DNA from: Flavobacteriales bacterium UBA5040
GTDB lineage: Bacteria > Bacteroidota > Bacteroidia > Flavobacteriales > Weeksellaceae
Direction: 5' to 3'
Length of the DNA: 64,000 nt
Assembly (NCBI GenBank): GCA_002415135.1
Contig: DIBY01000028.1
Location: 1-64,000 of the forward strand
Shown: positions 51,035-59,435 of the stretch, in pieces
Layout of the letters: every line of letters begins with the position of its first letter
Numbering within the stretch: position 1 is the first letter of the stretch
Program-made: the position numbers and the translations under genes
The notes under the pieces: generated by a model
What the model was told of the DNA's origin: nothing
Seen by the model: only the letters and a program-made list of their open reading frames with translations
Database searches by the model: none

Positions 51035-51255
51035 GTATGCAATCTAATTACGATATTATAAAATGTATTATTCATATCTAAAATGTTGATCACTTAATAT
51101 TTGATTTAAGTTAATTTAACTATTTGTACTCAATATTTAATGAATTTAAATTAACATTATGAATTCAGGAAATTAATTTTCAGATTTGATTAATTACGTG
51201 TACAAAGCAGTCTAGTGTAAATCTGCTGAATAGTTTTAACCAAATTTTCAAATTA
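51035..51255. other. Intergenic region after clpB, nothing assigned
   Basis: The first 220 bp of the 744-bp clpB-to-receptor gap are AT-rich with no plausible ORF, hairpin terminator or exact promoter boxes. The remaining 500 bp hold the two candidate RNA units and the receptor terminator. Confidence 0.4.
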
Positions 51256-51259
51256 AATA

Positions 51260-51292
51260 TTTGGTGGCTAGATATTTGCAACTTTACATTTG
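51260..51292 (+). promoter_or_regulatory. Promoter of candidate RNA 1
   Basis: TTTG (51260-51263) followed 21 nt later by TACATTTG (51285-51292), an exact -7 match. Confidence 0.5.
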
Positions 51293-51353
51293 AAAATTTT
51301 TTTTCATCATTTGTGTTTTGAATCCGTTGAGCAATCAGCGGGTTCTTTTTTTT
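51293..51353 (+). ncRNA. Candidate small RNA 1 of a tandem pair
   Basis: Short transcript model of about 55-60 nt. The 5' half contains an 8-T run and CATCATTTGTGTTTT, part of the 25-bp core (51295-51319) repeated exactly at 51461-51485. The 3' half is the hairpin GAATCCGTTGA-GCAA-TCAGCGGGTTC (51320-51345; a GNRA-type tetraloop) followed by eight T. No convincing ORF is present. Function unknown. Confidence 0.4.
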
Positions 51354-51397
51354 AAATCATGACTTTTGGTAGTATGCTGAAAAAAATATCATAAATA

Positions 51398-51429
51398 TTT
51401 TGGTATGCGAAAAAAAAAGCTAATATTTG
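51398..51429 (+). promoter_or_regulatory. Promoter of candidate RNA 2
   Basis: TTTTG (51398-51402) is 18 nt before TAATATTTG (51421-51429), a -7-type box with one extra base. The sequence AAATATTTTGGT resembles AAATATTTGGT of copy 1. Confidence 0.5.
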
Positions 51430-51435
51430 CACCGT

Positions 51436-51519
51436 TCAATGCTATTAAACGCAAAGAATAAATTTTTTTTCATCATTTGTGTTTTTAGAATCCACTTTCA
51501 TCGGTGGATTCTTTTTTTT
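51436..51519 (+). ncRNA. Candidate small RNA 2 of a tandem pair
   Basis: Transcript model of about 85 nt. It has a unique 5' leader of about 25 nt, then the exact 25-bp core shared with RNA 1 (51461-51485), then the hairpin AGAATCCAC (51487-51495) / GTGGATTCT (51504-51512) and eight T. The hairpin differs in sequence from RNA 1 but keeps the AGAATCC arm. A 42-codon frame runs through the terminator and is not credible. Confidence 0.4.
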
Positions 51520-51662
51520 GTCTTAAAATGTACAATTGAAAAAATAAGAAAATCACAAGTTCTATGAACTCAGTAATCCTTGTTTGAGTCGCTTTAAGTC
51601 GGCTTTTGTCAATAAAAATTGAATTAATTCTTAAATGGATTTTATAATTAAATTCTAATTCC

Positions 51663-51702
51663 AAAATAAAAAGAACAGTAAAATTAAATTTCCACTGTTC
51701 AA
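51663..51702 (-). terminator. Terminator of the TonB-dependent receptor gene
   Basis: GAACAGT (51673-51679) pairs with ACTGTTC (51694-51700), followed on the minus strand by a T-rich run. Confidence 0.7.
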
Positions 51703-51731
51703 AGAGTTTTTAAATTTTTAAAAAGGCAGCT

Positions 51732-54110
51732 TTACATTCGATCCTGCTCTTCCACTTTTTCAATTGTTTTAGCATTTTTCACCGCTTGATTTCCAAAATT
51801 AAATTTTATCGAAATGATGAAATTCTGGGTGTCGCGATAATCCAGAAAATAATTATCTTGGTTTGAATATTTGGTAGTGACTTTTTCTTGGGAGGTTTTA
51901 AAAATATCGTTAAAGAAAAGACTTGCTTCTAATTTTTTACTGCAAAACTTCCTGTTCATCACCAAATAAGTAGAGGAGGATCCAGAAATGGTAAAGGTTC
52001 CTTGTATGGAAGGCGAATTATATTGATGACTTATTTCTAATTTCCAATCACTGTTTTTATCCAGAGTGAAACTGGTGGAAAGATCAGAAGACCAGTTCCA
52101 AACTTTATTTTTATACAAAATGGAATCTATGCCAACAAAATAGTTTTCATTGTGCTCTAAATTTTCTGATAAACTGAAACTCCACCACGGTTTGATTTGA
52201 AAGTTTTTATACAAACTCAATCCATAAGCCTGACCTTTTTCAATATTGGTGAAACGGTAGATGAGCGAATTAGTACTTGGTTCCTGAAAACTAATCTCCA
52301 TGGAAGGATCAATTTCTTTTCGATAATAAAAATCCAGATTCCAGTCTTTGTAAGTATAATTAAAGCTGAGGTTATGAATCATCGTCGCTTTCAGTTTCGG
52401 ATCACCCTGGAAATAGGAAAACAGATTATAGTAGGACTTTGCGGGATTTAACCAAGAATAAGAAGGTCTACTGATTCGCTTGCCGTAGGACAATCCAAAT
52501 TGATGATTGTTTGTAGTCGTATATTGCGCATACAAAGTCGGAAACAGTTTCCAGTAATTATTTTTATTGACTTCATAAGGTTCGGAAACAACTCCTTCCA
52601 AATCCGTTTTTTCTGCACGCAATCCTGCTTTAAAGTTCCATTTTCCTGGATTATATGCAAACGAAGAGTAAAGGCCAAAATTGTGTTCTCGATAATCAAA
52701 AACATTGCTTTTATCAGGTCGGTACTGAAGTATTCCATTTTCACTTTCGGAAAACTGAAGTACGCTATTGGTTTTTACAAAACTATATTTTGCACCCGAT
52801 TCAATTTCCCATTTCTCAGTTTTCCAATGATAATCTGCTTGGGTTGAATAGAGTTGAATATCGCTTTTATTATGGGTTATAAAATTATTTTCCTCAGGAT
52901 CCTGATTGATAAAATCTAAATAAGTGAGCACATTCTGATATTTTTTTGCATTATTTCCGGCGAAATAATTGATCCAACTGATGTTACTTTTTTCATTTAA
53001 TTTCCGATCGACTTGAAAACTCAGAACGTTATTGATCGAGCGTGAATGATGATCATTAATGGTGGTGTATTTCGATTCTACATTATTCTGATTATTATAA
53101 ATTAAAGTGGGTACGTTATAAGTTCCAAAAGATTTCGGACTGAACGATCCAGCGTAGTTAAGGCTTAAATTGGTGAGGTTGTCAATTTCATAGTCAATGT
53201 TAAAGTTGACGGTATTTTGACTGTTATTTTGGTCTTTCCGATTCATGGTGCTGATCCATGTGGTTTGATCTTCTATATAATTGACGTAATCTGTTCCCTC
53301 TCGATAATAGGTTCCAGCACCCAAATAGTAACTTGCCATCAACGAAAGTTTATCTTTTTTGTAATATTGAGAAATTCCCGCCACTCCTTTTGCATATTGA
53401 CTTTGGATATATTTTGAAGAAATGACACCGCGGTAACCTTCAATCGTGTTCTTCTTCATGGTGATATTGAGGACTGCGCTTCCTGACGCTTCGTATTTTG
53501 CAGGTGGATTGGTAATGACTTCTACAGATTTGATCTCTTCGCCCTGCGTGTTTTCTAAAAAATTTTTCAGTTCATCGCCAGTCAGCATTACTTTTTTATT
53601 GTTAATGGTCACCAAAATACTTTGACTTCCCTTGATCGACAAGACATCATTGCTGGAAGTTACTCCAGGTGTTTTTTTTAAAATTTCCCAAGCGTTCAAT
53701 GAGGAGACATTGCTGTTCTCTACATTAAATGACAAGCGGTCGATTTTTCTCGTCACTACAGGTTTTTGTTTGATCATGACGACTTCCTCAATATCTTGAA
53801 CGTTTTTTTTAAGAATGATCGTAAGCGGTTTGTTGTATTTGACTAAATCGATCGTTTCTTCAAGTTGATTGTATTCTAAATCTTTAAAAACCAATTTAAT
53901 GTTGAGTTCAGAAATTCCATCGAACGCAAATGCTCCCGTTTCAGTCGTTACCGATTTTTTAATTAAAGTGTTTTGAGAATCGTAAACTTCAATAGTCACA
54001 AGAGGAAGTTTTTCATTCTGAATATTAACAACCGTTCCTTCGATTTTCTTTTTTTGAGAAAATAACATCAGCGGGAAAAATAACAAAAGCAAAAATTTAT
54101 ACATGATCAT
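51732..54110 (-). CDS. TonB-dependent outer-membrane receptor (outer-membrane beta-barrel family)
   Basis: 792 aa. Signal peptide LLLLFFPLMLFS, then a carboxypeptidase-regulatory-like domain (KKIEGTVVNIQNEKLPLVTIEVYDSQ, 20-100), a plug-like segment (KKTPGVTSSNDVLSIKGSQSILVTINNKKVML, 143-175) and a barrel with many aromatic-rich strands, ending in FIISIKFNFGN and a short polar tail. The family resembles OMP_b-brl_3. The start could be two codons downstream. It is divergent from the histidine kinase/response regulator pair, which may control it. Substrate unknown. Confidence 0.85.
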   Translation of the reverse strand: MIMYKFLLLLFFPLMLFSQKKKIEGTVVNIQNEKLPLVTIEVYDSQNTLIKKSVTTETGAFAFDGISELNIKLVFKDLEYNQLEETIDLVKYNKPLTIILKKNVQDIEEVVMIKQKPVVTRKIDRLSFNVENSNVSSLNAWEILKKTPGVTSSNDVLSIKGSQSILVTINNKKVMLTGDELKNFLENTQGEEIKSVEVITNPPAKYEASGSAVLNITMKKNTIEGYRGVISSKYIQSQYAKGVAGISQYYKKDKLSLMASYYLGAGTYYREGTDYVNYIEDQTTWISTMNRKDQNNSQNTVNFNIDYEIDNLTNLSLNYAGSFSPKSFGTYNVPTLIYNNQNNVESKYTTINDHHSRSINNVLSFQVDRKLNEKSNISWINYFAGNNAKKYQNVLTYLDFINQDPEENNFITHNKSDIQLYSTQADYHWKTEKWEIESGAKYSFVKTNSVLQFSESENGILQYRPDKSNVFDYREHNFGLYSSFAYNPGKWNFKAGLRAEKTDLEGVVSEPYEVNKNNYWKLFPTLYAQYTTTNNHQFGLSYGKRISRPSYSWLNPAKSYYNLFSYFQGDPKLKATMIHNLSFNYTYKDWNLDFYYRKEIDPSMEISFQEPSTNSLIYRFTNIEKGQAYGLSLYKNFQIKPWWSFSLSENLEHNENYFVGIDSILYKNKVWNWSSDLSTSFTLDKNSDWKLEISHQYNSPSIQGTFTISGSSSTYLVMNRKFCSKKLEASLFFNDIFKTSQEKVTTKYSNQDNYFLDYRDTQNFIISIKFNFGNQAVKNAKTIEKVEEQDRM

Positions 54111-54216
54111 CAGTTTTTGATTAAGGAGAATTATGTTTTATAAAGTATTGAGACAAAGGTCTTTGATGCCGCTGAGAATTTCGGTTAACGGAAGGTTAAT
54201 GATGGGTTAATGTTCA

Positions 54217-54244
54217 TTGGGAAGGCATTATTCATTTATCTTTG
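54217..54244 (+). promoter_or_regulatory. Promoter of the histidine kinase operon
   Basis: TTG (54217-54219), 17 nt, TATCTTTG (54237-54244): a full two-box match. The box ends 5 nt before the ATG at 54250, which implies a leaderless or nearly leaderless mRNA. Confidence 0.65.
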
Positions 54245-54249
54245 TTACT

Positions 54250-55563
54250 ATGATTTCGAAAAGTAAAAATCTTGTGGCCGCTTTTACAATCTTATTTCTT
54301 CTTTTAATAGGGATTCAAGCCTTTTTTCTAGTCAAGACTTATGAATTAAAGGAAAGAGAGATTTATAGAACAGTTTATGATCAATTAAGCAACTTTACAG
54401 ATCGTTTAGAAAATCAAGGAGGAATCACGACCATCACCAATGATTCGCTACAGCAAAGCTTTATTGAATTCAAAAACAATGAAATTACCAATACGCAATT
54501 TCTAAATGCGTTTGAAGAGAACAGAAAGGTTAATGAAAAATACGTGAGTCAGTTTGTTGATCAGCAATTCGCTAAAGAAAAATATGAGGTAGCTGCCAAA
54601 ATTGAGTTTTCGTCGATTCTTTTCGTGCCGGATAATATGCACCTGATTGAAAAGCCCGTCGTTCTTTATGAGACCAAAAACAAAGTGAAAAATCCCGGGA
54701 TTTTAAATACAGGAACTTGGGAAACGTCTTCAAGTTTTGTCTCGGAAAAAGACATTCCCAGAAACAATGTTTTTTTGGTGAAAAGCAAAACGAGTTTCGA
54801 AATTCTGAACATTAAAAGTATTATTTTTAGAGAATTGATCGTGCTGATATTCTGCTGTGTTGCTCTTCTGTTCGGTGTTTTACTCTTGTATATTTTTACC
54901 ATTAAAAATTTAATCAAACAACAAAAGCAAGTCGAGATCTTGCATACGATCGTTGATAATATTTCACATGAATTCAAAACGCCGATCGCTACGTTGAAAA
55001 TTTCGACCAAAACTTTAAGAAAAGATTGGAATCCTAACACGCTTCCTTTGATTGAAAGACAGGTTTCCCGTTTAGAAAGTCTGATGTTTCAGTTGCACCA
55101 TAATGAAAGTGAAGGGGAAATGATTAAAATAAAACCTGAAGACTGGGATTTTGTTATTCAGGATTTAGCATTTGTGAATCCATCTATTCAATTTACTCTT
55201 AAAAATAGCACATCGCATGAACTTCCTTTTGATCAAAATTTAATGGAAACCGTTTTAAAAAATCTCTGCGAAAACAGTGTCAAATATGGCGGGTCGATCA
55301 TTGAAATCAACATCGATCAAACGGAAGCAAATTTAGAAATAGAAGTTTCTGACAATGGTCAGGGAATCGAAAAGAAAGAATTCAAAAATATTTTCGAAAA
55401 GTTTTACAGAATACAATCAAATAATATTCATAATATTAAAGGTCTGGGACTTGGACTTTATTTCGTTCAAGAAATTATTAAAAAATATAATGGGACGATA
55501 ACCGTAGTGAGCCAGCCGAAAGACGGAGCCACTTTTAAAATAAATCTGCCGTATGAAAACTAA
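54250..55563 (+). CDS. Sensor histidine kinase
   Basis: About 437 aa from MISKSKNLVAAFTILF. The 11 codons upstream are excluded because the promoter boxes lie there. Two membrane segments (about 8-27 and about 195-220) flank a periplasmic sensor of about 165 residues. The H-box DNISHEFKTPIATLKIS places the phosphorylated His at about residue 240. N-box NLCENSVKYG, G1 DNGQGIEKKEF and G2 GLGLGLYFVQEI complete the HATPase domain. It overlaps the response regulator gene by 11 nt. The divergent TonB receptor is a plausible target. Confidence 0.93.
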   Translation: MISKSKNLVAAFTILFLLLIGIQAFFLVKTYELKEREIYRTVYDQLSNFTDRLENQGGITTITNDSLQQSFIEFKNNEITNTQFLNAFEENRKVNEKYVSQFVDQQFAKEKYEVAAKIEFSSILFVPDNMHLIEKPVVLYETKNKVKNPGILNTGTWETSSSFVSEKDIPRNNVFLVKSKTSFEILNIKSIIFRELIVLIFCCVALLFGVLLLYIFTIKNLIKQQKQVEILHTIVDNISHEFKTPIATLKISTKTLRKDWNPNTLPLIERQVSRLESLMFQLHHNESEGEMIKIKPEDWDFVIQDLAFVNPSIQFTLKNSTSHELPFDQNLMETVLKNLCENSVKYGGSIIEINIDQTEANLEIEVSDNGQGIEKKEFKNIFEKFYRIQSNNIHNIKGLGLGLYFVQEIIKKYNGTITVVSQPKDGATFKINLPYEN

Positions 55564-56239
55564 AATTCTCTTGGTAGAAGACGATGCAGATTTTGGACTT
55601 ATTCTAAAGCACTATCTGCAATTAAGTGATTTTGAAGTCGTCTGGTTTCAAAATCCAGAAGATGTTCTGGGAATTATAAAATCTGATTTCTGTTTTAATA
55701 TTGGTATTTTAGATATTATGATGCCGAATATCGATGGCTTTTCTTTGGCCAAAATTCTATTGAAGGAGAATCCTAATTTTCCTTTGCTCTTTTTATCTGC
55801 CAAAAACCAAAAGATAGACCGATTAACTGGTCTTAAAATTGGCGCTGACGATTATATTGCCAAACCTTGTGACCCTGAGGAGCTCATCCTTCGAATTAAA
55901 AATATTTTGAAGAGAGCGACTTCACCGATTGTAGAAACTCACTTTAAAATCGGCGAATACTCCTTAGATTCAGAAAAACTGTTGCTGATTCATCCTAAAG
56001 AAAAGGTGCGGTTAACCATTCGCGAGAAAGATCTTTTGCTTTATCTTTTGAAGCAAAATAAACAAACCATAAAACGTGATGATATTTTAGATAATTTATG
56101 GGAAACCAACGATTATTTTACCGGCAGAAGTTTGGATGTTTTTATTAGCAGAATTAGAAAGTATTTTCGACATGATGAGCAGATAAAAATTCAGTCTATT
56201 AGAGGAGTCGGATTTGAAATTGATTTTCCGGTCGAATAA
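55553..56239 (+). CDS. Response regulator, OmpR/PhoB family
   Basis: 228 aa. The receiver domain has the acidic pair Asp10/Asp11 (LLVEDDADFG), phosphoacceptor Asp54 (GILDIMMPNIDG) and the conserved Lys in ADDYIAKPCDPEEL. The C-terminal winged-helix domain contains RLTIREKDLLLYLLKQ, SLDVFISRIRKYF and IKIQSIRGVGFEIDF, the OmpR-class signature. Translationally coupled to the kinase. Confidence 0.95.
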   Translation: MKTKILLVEDDADFGLILKHYLQLSDFEVVWFQNPEDVLGIIKSDFCFNIGILDIMMPNIDGFSLAKILLKENPNFPLLFLSAKNQKIDRLTGLKIGADDYIAKPCDPEELILRIKNILKRATSPIVETHFKIGEYSLDSEKLLLIHPKEKVRLTIREKDLLLYLLKQNKQTIKRDDILDNLWETNDYFTGRSLDVFISRIRKYFRHDEQIKIQSIRGVGFEIDFPVE

Positions 56240-56370
56240 GGTCATCTTTTATATTGATCGGAATAAAATTAAGTAAGTAATTGGTTTTTAAAAACATACC
56301 TCATTGTAAGTCTGTATAATGATCTGAACGATTCTGGCCACAATATAGTCTGTAATTCAATTAGTTTCAC

Positions 56371-56378
56371 TACTTTTG
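56371..56378 (+). promoter_or_regulatory. -7 box of the ABC-F gene
   Basis: TACTTTTG followed by CACC, an exact TAnnTTTG match, 38 nt before the ATG. The upstream box is not clear. Confidence 0.5.
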
Positions 56379-56416
56379 CACCTTGAAAATTCACTCAATA
56401 ATTAGTATTCAAAAAT

Positions 56417-58342
56417 ATGATTTCTGTTCAAAGTTTAGGTCTTCATCACTCTGGAAATTACCTTTTTCAAAATGTAAATTTCACCATCAAAAAAGATGAT
56501 AAAATCGGTTTGGTGGGTAAAAACGGAGCGGGTAAATCTACTTTGTTAAAGATGCTTACAGGCGAAATTAATTTCTACGAAGGCAGTATTGTTCAGGAAG
56601 GAGTGGTTACGATCGGTTTTCTAAAACAGGATCTGGATTTTGTAAAAGGTCGTACTGTGTGGAATGAAACCCTTCAAGCCTTTGAAGCAATCAACAAGAT
56701 GAAGGACGAATTGGAAGACGTGAATCATCAGATGGTTACCAGAACCGATTATGAAAGTGATTACTATGAAAATTTAATTCATAGAATGACCGAATTGAAT
56801 GATCTGTTGATGCACTATGACGCGTATAATTTAGAAGGTGATGTTGAGAAAGTCTTATTAGGATTAGGTTTTAAAGCAGATGATTTCCATAAGATCACCG
56901 ATGAATTTTCCGGTGGTTGGAGAATGAGAATTGAACTGGCGAAACTTCTTTTGCAGAAAAATGATCTGATGTTACTCGATGAGCCAACCAATCACTTGGA
57001 TATGGAATCGATCATTTGGCTTGAAGCTTTTTTGAAAGATTATCCAGGTGCGATCGTTTTGGTAAGTCACGATAAGCAATTTATGACCTCAGTTTGTAAT
57101 AGAACTTTTGATATTAACAATAAGAAAGTTGACGATTATAAAGCCAACTACACCAAATATTTAGAACTAAGTAAAGAGCGAAAAGAAAAACAGATCCAGG
57201 CCAAGAAAAATCAGGATGTAGAAATTAAGCAGATGGAAGATAACATCAACCGTTTCCGTGCTTCTGCAACCAAATCATCTTTCGCGCAATCTTTGATCAA
57301 AAAATTAGATAAACTCGAAAGAATTGAAGTTGATACTGATGATGTTTCCAAATTTAATATTCGTTTTCAACCTGCTGTAACGCCAGGAAAAGTAATTTTC
57401 GAAGCGAAAAATTTAGGAAAAGCATATGGCAATAAACAAGTTTTTGATGAGGTTGATTTCTTCATCGAACGTGGACAGCGTATCGCTTTATTAGGACAAA
57501 ATGGTCAGGGTAAAACAACAATAGCAAAAATTCTTTCAGGAGAAATTAAGGATTATTCTGGAGAATGGAATCTTGGACATAACGTAAATATTGGGTATTT
57601 CGCTCAGAATCAAGAGGAAGTTTTAACACCGAACAAAACCGTTTTAGAGGAAGCTGAAGATGCGGCAACCGAAGAAACCCGTCCGAGAGTTCGTGACTTA
57701 TTGGGAAGTTTCCTTTTTCAAGGTGATGACGTTACCAAGAAAACAAAAGTGCTTTCGGGTGGTGAGCGTAACCGTTTGGCTTTGTGTAAATTATTATTGC
57801 GTCCGTTCAACACGTTGATTATGGATGAGCCAACGAATCACTTGGACATTCAGTCGAAAGAAATTATCAAACTGGCTTTACAGAAGTTTGAAGGAACGTT
57901 AATTGTTATTTCTCACGACCGTGAATTTTTACAAGGTTTGAGTGATAAAATCTTTGAGTTCCGTGATGGAAGAATGAAAGAATTCTTGGGTGATGTAAAT
58001 GATTATCTAGAGTTCCGTCAGAAAGAAAGTATTCGTGAAATTTCTGCTGAGAAATCGAAATTGCAAGAATTGCGCAGCGAACCAGCTCCAGCGAAAGTAG
58101 TTGAAAAGCCCGTTGAGAAAAAGCAGGTGATCGTTAGTAAAGAAGAAAAAAACATTCAAAATAAAATCAAGAAAGTCGAAGAGAAAATTTCTGAACTCGA
58201 ATTGAAAATCGAGGAAATGGAAAAAACGTTCACGACTGAAAATCCATCTGAAGAGACTCTAGAATTGTACAATACAAAAAAGGCAGATTTAGATTTGGCT
58301 TTGCAGGAATGGGAATTTTTGGGAACACAATTAGAAGCGTAA
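56417..58342 (+). CDS. ABC-F family ATPase
   Basis: 641 aa, soluble, with two ABC cassettes and no membrane segments. Walker A GKNGAGKST (about 35-43), signature FSGGWRMRIELAKLLL, Walker B LMLLDEPTNHLDMES; a linker of about 60 residues; the second cassette has GQNGQGKTT, LSGGERNRLALCKLLL and TLIMDEPTNHLDIQS. The C-terminal 80 residues are Lys/Glu-rich coiled-coil, as in Uup-type members. ABC-F proteins bind the ribosomal E site and assist translation or confer antibiotic protection. Specific role here unknown. Confidence 0.92.
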   Translation: MISVQSLGLHHSGNYLFQNVNFTIKKDDKIGLVGKNGAGKSTLLKMLTGEINFYEGSIVQEGVVTIGFLKQDLDFVKGRTVWNETLQAFEAINKMKDELEDVNHQMVTRTDYESDYYENLIHRMTELNDLLMHYDAYNLEGDVEKVLLGLGFKADDFHKITDEFSGGWRMRIELAKLLLQKNDLMLLDEPTNHLDMESIIWLEAFLKDYPGAIVLVSHDKQFMTSVCNRTFDINNKKVDDYKANYTKYLELSKERKEKQIQAKKNQDVEIKQMEDNINRFRASATKSSFAQSLIKKLDKLERIEVDTDDVSKFNIRFQPAVTPGKVIFEAKNLGKAYGNKQVFDEVDFFIERGQRIALLGQNGQGKTTIAKILSGEIKDYSGEWNLGHNVNIGYFAQNQEEVLTPNKTVLEEAEDAATEETRPRVRDLLGSFLFQGDDVTKKTKVLSGGERNRLALCKLLLRPFNTLIMDEPTNHLDIQSKEIIKLALQKFEGTLIVISHDREFLQGLSDKIFEFRDGRMKEFLGDVNDYLEFRQKESIREISAEKSKLQELRSEPAPAKVVEKPVEKKQVIVSKEEKNIQNKIKKVEEKISELELKIEEMEKTFTTENPSEETLELYNTKKADLDLALQEWEFLGTQLEA

Positions 58343-58375
58343 CAAAAAATAAAAATTTAAGAGATTCACGTCTTT

Positions 58376-58412
58376 AACCGTGTCAAGGTTCTAAACCTTG
58401 ACACGGTTTTTT
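58376..58412 (+). terminator. ABC-F gene terminator
   Basis: AACCGTGTCAAGGTT / AACCTTGACACGGTT hairpin with a 4-nt loop and six T. Similar to the htpG terminator (3791-3829). It lies between convergent genes and could act both ways. Confidence 0.9.
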
Positions 58413-58453
58413 ATTGCTAAAAATAATTGGGCGGAAATTACTAAGGTCAATGA

Positions 58454-59329
58454 TTAAAAACTTCTAAAATTAGTCGGTTCAAAGAAGTACCGAGCCGTTT
58501 TGGTTTCATGAGAATTAACATCCAATTCATACCAAGGCGAAATCTTTGGATCAAAAGGATTTTTCAAAATATGAATCGATTGAGCGGGAGTAAAACCTTC
58601 GGCTAGCAGAAATAGTTTTTGTCCATTTTGATTTTCCGAAACTCCGGCGATAAAAACAATATGTCCTGGACTTCCTGCCGTAATTAAAATATCACCGACT
58701 TTCAAGTCATTCGTTTTCAAGACTGGTTTTGTTTCTTTGTTTAAAGAAATCGTACCGGCATAAGTGAAAATTAAATCTAAATATTTTCGAAAGTTTTCAT
58801 AAGAATCATCTAATTTTTCAGTCTTTTTAAATTGGACTGAATTTCCATTGACAAAAGCACGAGTTCCGTTTTTATAATCATTCCACGTCATTAAATCTCC
58901 ACTTGTAAAATGGAATTTAATGTCATCGAACCTTTTCATCTTAAATAAATACTCTGCCCGCAATCGAATAATGGCATCTGCGCATTGTTGCAAATCTTTT
59001 GTGCCGGTATCGATATCAAAAATCGCTTCGTGAAGATGTTGAGTTCCAATTTCAGTTCCGTCATATTTCAGAATAGGTGAACCGTATTTTTTAAGTGGAA
59101 AGTTTTCAATGTATTCTTCAAAAGAGTTTTGGTGTACATTCACATAAGTATAACCTTCTGGAGCTGGAAATCTTTCTTTAATCGTGTTCTGGTCTTTATT
59201 TATTTTTAAAGTGGGAGGCAATGTTGTCTCCACAGGAATTTCCTCAACGGTTTTCTTCGGTGAAGCATTGCCACTTTTTTCACAATTTAAAAGTAGAAAT
59301 AAGACGGATAAAAGGAATGCTTTTTTCAT
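58454..59329 (-). CDS. DUF4846 lipoprotein
   Basis: 291 aa. Lipobox LLLNC places the lipidated Cys at residue 16. The body matches the DUF4846 family: FPAPEGYTYV (about 54-63), DLQQCADAIIRLRAEYLF (113-130), DIKFHFTSGDLMTWNDYKNGTRA (136-158) and VGDILITAGSPGHIVFIAGV (211-230). The Cys116, His223 and GDI pattern recalls papain-like (NlpC/P60 or CHAP-type) amidases, but no catalytic evidence exists. Probably periplasm-facing. Convergent with the ABC-F gene. Confidence 0.78.
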   Translation of the reverse strand: MKKAFLLSVLFLLLNCEKSGNASPKKTVEEIPVETTLPPTLKINKDQNTIKERFPAPEGYTYVNVHQNSFEEYIENFPLKKYGSPILKYDGTEIGTQHLHEAIFDIDTGTKDLQQCADAIIRLRAEYLFKMKRFDDIKFHFTSGDLMTWNDYKNGTRAFVNGNSVQFKKTEKLDDSYENFRKYLDLIFTYAGTISLNKETKPVLKTNDLKVGDILITAGSPGHIVFIAGVSENQNGQKLFLLAEGFTPAQSIHILKNPFDPKISPWYELDVNSHETKTARYFFEPTNFRSF

Positions 59330-59407
59330 CTTTTAAATATAATTAAATTTCCTCTAAAGAAGCTTTCAAGACCCAACATCCATCACTAAACATCCAACCT
59401 AATTTCC

Positions 59408-59415
59408 TATCTTTG
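59408..59415 (+). promoter_or_regulatory. -7 box of the HMG-CoA reductase gene
   Basis: TATCTTTG, exact match, 20 nt before the ATG at 59436. No clear upstream box. Confidence 0.45.
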
Positions 59416-59435
59416 AAATTCAAAATTTTATTTTT

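Noticed and set aside
51439..51567. 42-codon frame through candidate RNA 2
   Set aside because: It reads through the terminator and T-run and has no conserved features.
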